Assembly: GCA_950106755.1 (NCBI GenBank)
Contig: OX467085.1
Coordinates: 2,232,001-2,296,000, forward strand
Source of the DNA: Climacium dendroides
Lineage: Eukaryota; Streptophyta; Bryopsida; Hypnales; Climaciaceae
Reading direction: 5' to 3'
DNA: 64,000 nt
Part shown: one piece after another, positions 61,248 through 64,000 of the stretch
Numbering within the stretch: the first letter of the stretch is position 1
Layout of the letters: each line of letters begins with the position of its first letter
Notes under the pieces: generated by a model
The model's database searches: none
Told to the model about the DNA's origin: nothing
Seen by the model: only the letters and a program-made list of their open reading frames with translations
Translations under genes and position numbers: made by a program

Positions 61248-64000
61248 ATGTCCGAAATCATAACACACAAGTTGCAAATCTTCGAAATAGTTAGGATTCA
61301 TGGATAAATGAAGTTTAAGAGAACCCTATTGCTTCCCCACACTTTTTCAATCGAAATGGGTGTTGAAGAATGAGACTCTAAAAATCATGTTGTATTTAAT
61401 AGATACCAAACCAATAAATTATAGGCTTTTGACGTCGAAGCATGTCCGAAATTATAACACACAAGTTGCAAATCGTCGAAATAGTTAGGATTCATGGAAA
61501 AATGAAGTTTAAGAAAACCATATGGCTTCCCCACACTTTTTCAATCGAAATGGGTGTTAAAAAAATCAGACTCTAAAAATCATGCTGTATTTAATAGAAA
61601 CCAAACCAATAAATTATAGGCTTTTGACGTGGAAGCATGTCCGAAATTATAACACACAAGTTGCAAATCGTCGAAATAGTTAGGATTCATGGAAAAATGA
61701 AGTTTAAGAGAACCCTATTGCTTCCCCACACTTTTTCAATTGAAATGGGTGTTGAAGAATGAGACTCTAAAAATCATGTTGTATTTAATAGATACCAAAC
61801 CCATAAATTATAGGCTTTTGACGTGGAAGCATGTCCGAAATTATAACACACAAGTTGCAAATCGTCGAAATAGTTAGGATTCATGGAAAAATGAAGTTTA
61901 AGAGAACCCTATTGCTTCCGCACACTTTTTCAATTGAAATGGGTGTTGAAGAATGAGACTCTAAAAATCATGTTGTATTTAATAGATACCAAACCAATAA
62001 ATTATAGGCTTTTGACGTGGAAGCATGTCCGAAATCATAACACACAAGTTGCAAATCTTCGAAATAGTTAGGATTCATGGAAAAATGAAGTTTAAGAGAA
62101 CCCTATTGCTTCCCCAGTCTTTTTCAATCGAAATGGGTGTTAAAAATATTCAGACTCTAAAAATCATGCTGTATTTAATAGAAACCAAACCAATAAATTA
62201 TAGGCTTTTGACGTGGAAGCATGTCCGAAATTATAACACACAAGTTGCAAATCGTCGAAATAGTTAGGATTCATGGAAAAATGAAGTTTAAGAGAACCCT
62301 ATTGCTTCCCCACACTTTTTCATTTGAAATGGGTGTTGAAAAATGAGACTCTAAAAATCATGTTGTATTTAATAGATACCAAACCAATAAATTATAGGCT
62401 TTTGACGTGGAAGCATGTCCGAAATTATAACACACAAGTTGCAAATCGTCGAAATAGTTAGGATTCATGGAAAAATGAAGTTTAAGAGAACCCTATTGCT
62501 TCCGCACACTTTTTCAATTGAAATGGGTGTTGAAGAATGAGACTCTAAAAATCATGTTGTATTTAATAGATACCAAACCAATAAATTATAGGCTTTTGAC
62601 GTCGAAGCATGTCCGAAATTATAACACACAAGTTGCAAATCGTCGAAATAGTTAGGATTCATGGAAAAATGAAGTTTAAGAAAACCCTATTGCTTCCCCA
62701 CACTTTTTCAATCGAAATGGGTGTTAAAAAAATCAGACTCTAAAAATCATGCTGTATTTAATAGAAACCAAACCAATAAATTATAGGCTTTTGACGTGGA
62801 AGCATGTCCGAAATTATAACACACAAGTTGCAAATCGTCGAAATAGTTAGGATTCATGGAAAAATGAAGTTTAAGAGAACCCTATTGCTTCCCCACACTT
62901 TTTCAATTGAAATGGGTGTTAAAAAAATCAGACTCTAAAAATCATGCTGTATTTAATAGATACCAAACCCATAAATTATAGGCTTTTGACGTGGAAGCAT
63001 GTCCGAAATCATAACACACAAGTTGCAAATCGTCGAAATAGTTAGGATTCATGGAAAAATGAAGTTTAAGAGAACCCTATTGCTTCCCCACACTTTTTCA
63101 ATTGAAATGGGTGTTGAAGAATGAGACTCTAAAAATCATGTTGTATTTAATAGATACCAAACCAATAAATTATAGGCTTTTGACGTGGAAGCATGTCCGA
63201 AATCATAACACACAAGTTGCAAATCGTCGAAATAGTTAGGATTCATGGAAAAATGAAGTTTAAGAGAACCCTATTGCTTCCCCACACTTTTTCAATCGAA
63301 ATGGGTGTTAAAAAAATCAGACTCTAAAAATCATGCTGTATTTAATAGAAACCAAACCAATAAATTATAGGCTTTTGACGTGGAAGCATGTCCGAAATCA
63401 TAACACACAAGTTGCAAATCGTCGAAATAGTTAGGATTCATGGAAAAATGAAGTTTAAGAGAACCCTATTGCTTCCGCACACTTTTTCAATTGAAATGGG
63501 TGTTGAAGAATGAGACTCTAAAAATCATGTTGTATTTAATAGATACCAAACCAATAAATTATAGGCTTTTGACTTGGAAGCATGTCCGAAATCATAACAC
63601 ACAAGTTGCAAATCTTCGAAATAGTTAGGATTCATGGATAAATGAAGTTTAAGAGAACCCTATTGCTTCCCCACACTTTTTCAATCGAAATGGGTGTTGA
63701 AGAATGAGACTCTAAAAATCATGTTGTATTTAATAGATACCAAACCAATAAATTATAGGCTTTTGACGTGGAAGCATGTCCGAAATTATAACACACAAGT
63801 TGCAAATCGTCGAAATAGTTAGGATTCATGGAAAAATGAAGTTTAAGAAAACCATATGGCTTCCCCACACTTTTTCAATCGAAATGGGTGTTAAAAAAAT
63901 CAGACTCTAAAAATCATGCTGTATTTAATAGAAACCAAACCAATAAATTATAGGCTTTTGACGTGGAAGCATGTCCGAAATTATAACACACAAGTTGCAA
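61235..64000 (+). repeat. 12-monomer repeat (2,334 bp) and window end
   Basis: The GACTTGG junction followed by AAATCTTCG, GGATAAATG and CAATCG/GAAGAATGAG recurs at 61,235 and 63,569 (2,334 bp). In both places it is followed by an AACCATATGGC class-B monomer. A 196-bp AATATTCAG monomer lies at 62,025. The window stops 30 bases into a monomer that starts at 63,971, so the array continues to the right. Confidence 0.85.

Larger units (their letters stand above)
1..64000 (+). repeat. Tandem satellite DNA array, ~194-bp monomer, head to tail
   Basis: Every stretch of the window is the same AT-rich unit repeated in one orientation. Landmarks recur at 193-196 bp spacing throughout: 'gcatgtccgaaat', 'cacacaagttgcaaatc', 'tgaagtttaag', 'cactttttca', 'accaaaccaataaattat' and 'aggcttttga'. 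The span from the first in-phase boundary to 63,971 is 63,976 bp. This fits 329 monomers: 33 of 196 bp, 2 of 193 bp, and by arithmetic about 86 of 195 bp and 208 of 194 bp. The last two counts assume no other indels. No inverted monomer, mobile element or unique spacer was seen. A monomer near nucleosomal repeat length arranged in HORs is typical of eukaryotic centromeric or pericentromeric satellites; that role is inferred, since no protein-binding data are visible. The species cannot be named from this sequence; a plant is plausible. Confidence 0.98.

Noticed and set aside
579..62267. Thirty-three 80-codon open frames beginning MSEIITHKLQI and ending VANRRNS
   Set aside because: Each starts at the monomer ATG of a 196-bp unit and ends in the next unit. 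The last 15 codons reread the same DNA as the first 15 in another frame, because 196 is 1 modulo 3. In 194-bp monomers the same start stops at GAAGAATGA and in 195-bp ones at AGACTCTAA. Nothing suggests coding selection; the T-to-G and N-to-I changes simply follow HOR ancestry.
1..64000. CRISPR array
   Set aside because: The repeats are directly adjacent with no unique spacers, the unit is about 194 bp, and there are no cas genes.
1..64000. Transposon or retrotransposon insertions, common in centromeric arrays
   Set aside because: Monomer phase is continuous, with all spacings within 193-196 bp, so no insertion or target-site duplication is present.
1..64000. Inverted monomers or strand switches
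   Set aside because: No reverse-complement landmark (such as GGACATGCTTCC) was seen on the + strand; all units have one orientation.
1..64000. Hammerhead ribozyme, as found in some animal satellites
   Set aside because: The conserved CTGANGA core was not found in the monomer or its variants, so there is no support for a ribozyme.
1..64000. Telomeric or rDNA-spacer repeat
   Set aside because: No TTTAGGG or TTAGGG runs and no rRNA sequence or Pol I-type spacer features were seen.
1..64000. Internal tRNA-like Pol III promoter making it a SINE-derived satellite
   Set aside because: No convincing B box (GGTTCGANNCC) or poly-A tail structure was found. GGTTCCCC at 23,218 and 25,163 is a single-base variant of GCTTCCCC.
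1..64000. Assembly artefact generating the long-range duplications
   Set aside because: Copies carry private differences and in-phase indels, which argues against simple duplication by the assembler. The nearly identical 2,723-bp pair cannot be fully cleared without read depth.

Overview
The whole 64-kb window is one uninterrupted satellite DNA array. A short AT-rich monomer (about 34% GC in the consensus) repeats head to tail on the + strand from the first base to the last. From the first monomer boundary in phase (reading each monomer from the ATG of 'gcATGtccgaaat') to the last at 63,971, the length fits about 329 complete monomers. These come in four lengths: 194 bp (majority, about 208), 195 bp (about 86), 196 bp (33, each located) and 193 bp (two, located). 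I saw no gene, RNA gene, transposon, inverted monomer, non-satellite spacer or sequence gap. The host is almost certainly a eukaryote with large satellite blocks. A near-nucleosomal monomer and multi-monomer higher-order repeats (HORs) are typical of centromeric or pericentromeric satellites, and a plant is my best but unproven guess. I do not recognise the monomer family.

The array has two linked haplotype classes. Class A (194 bp) usually has a CAATTG core, GTTGAAGAATGAG, CATGTTG and GATACC. Class B (195/196 bp) usually has CAATCG, an A-rich tract (GTTAAAAAAATCAG, or GTTAAAAATAATCAG in 196-bp monomers), CATGCTG or CATACTG, and GAAACC. A few monomers are A/B mosaics and look like short conversion tracts.

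Layout by shared private variants: (1) 0.6-8.2 kb holds a roughly 4-kb segment in two copies that differ by a two-monomer indel. (2) 9.3-14.7 kb and 18.65-22.45 kb are related copies flanking a local expansion of 195-bp class-B monomers at 14.4-18.5 kb. (3) 22.5-25.9 kb has a ten-monomer (1,945 bp) tandem duplication. (4) 26.2-43.2 kb carries copies of an ~1.7-2.1 kb segment at 26.2, 32.9 and 38.3 kb, a perfect-phase trimer HOR (584 bp, three times) at 31.1-32.9 kb, and clustered doublets and triplets of 196-bp monomers. (5) 37.1-48.2 kb has reused segments marked by a 193-bp monomer and by GATAGGAGTC variants. (6) 48.6-64 kb has long HORs of 3,110 bp (16 monomers), 2,723 bp (14 monomers, two adjacent copies) and 2,334 bp (12 monomers). 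The left ~25 kb and the right ~38 kb use different diagnostic variants, so two homogenisation domains meet at about 25-26 kb.

The only long open frames are 33 copies of one 80-codon frame, each tied to a 196-bp monomer. They arise because 196 is 1 modulo 3, so the second pass through the same DNA is read in another frame. I do not consider them genes. Possible function lies at the chromatin level (candidate centromere DNA, dyad-symmetric motifs), not in proteins.
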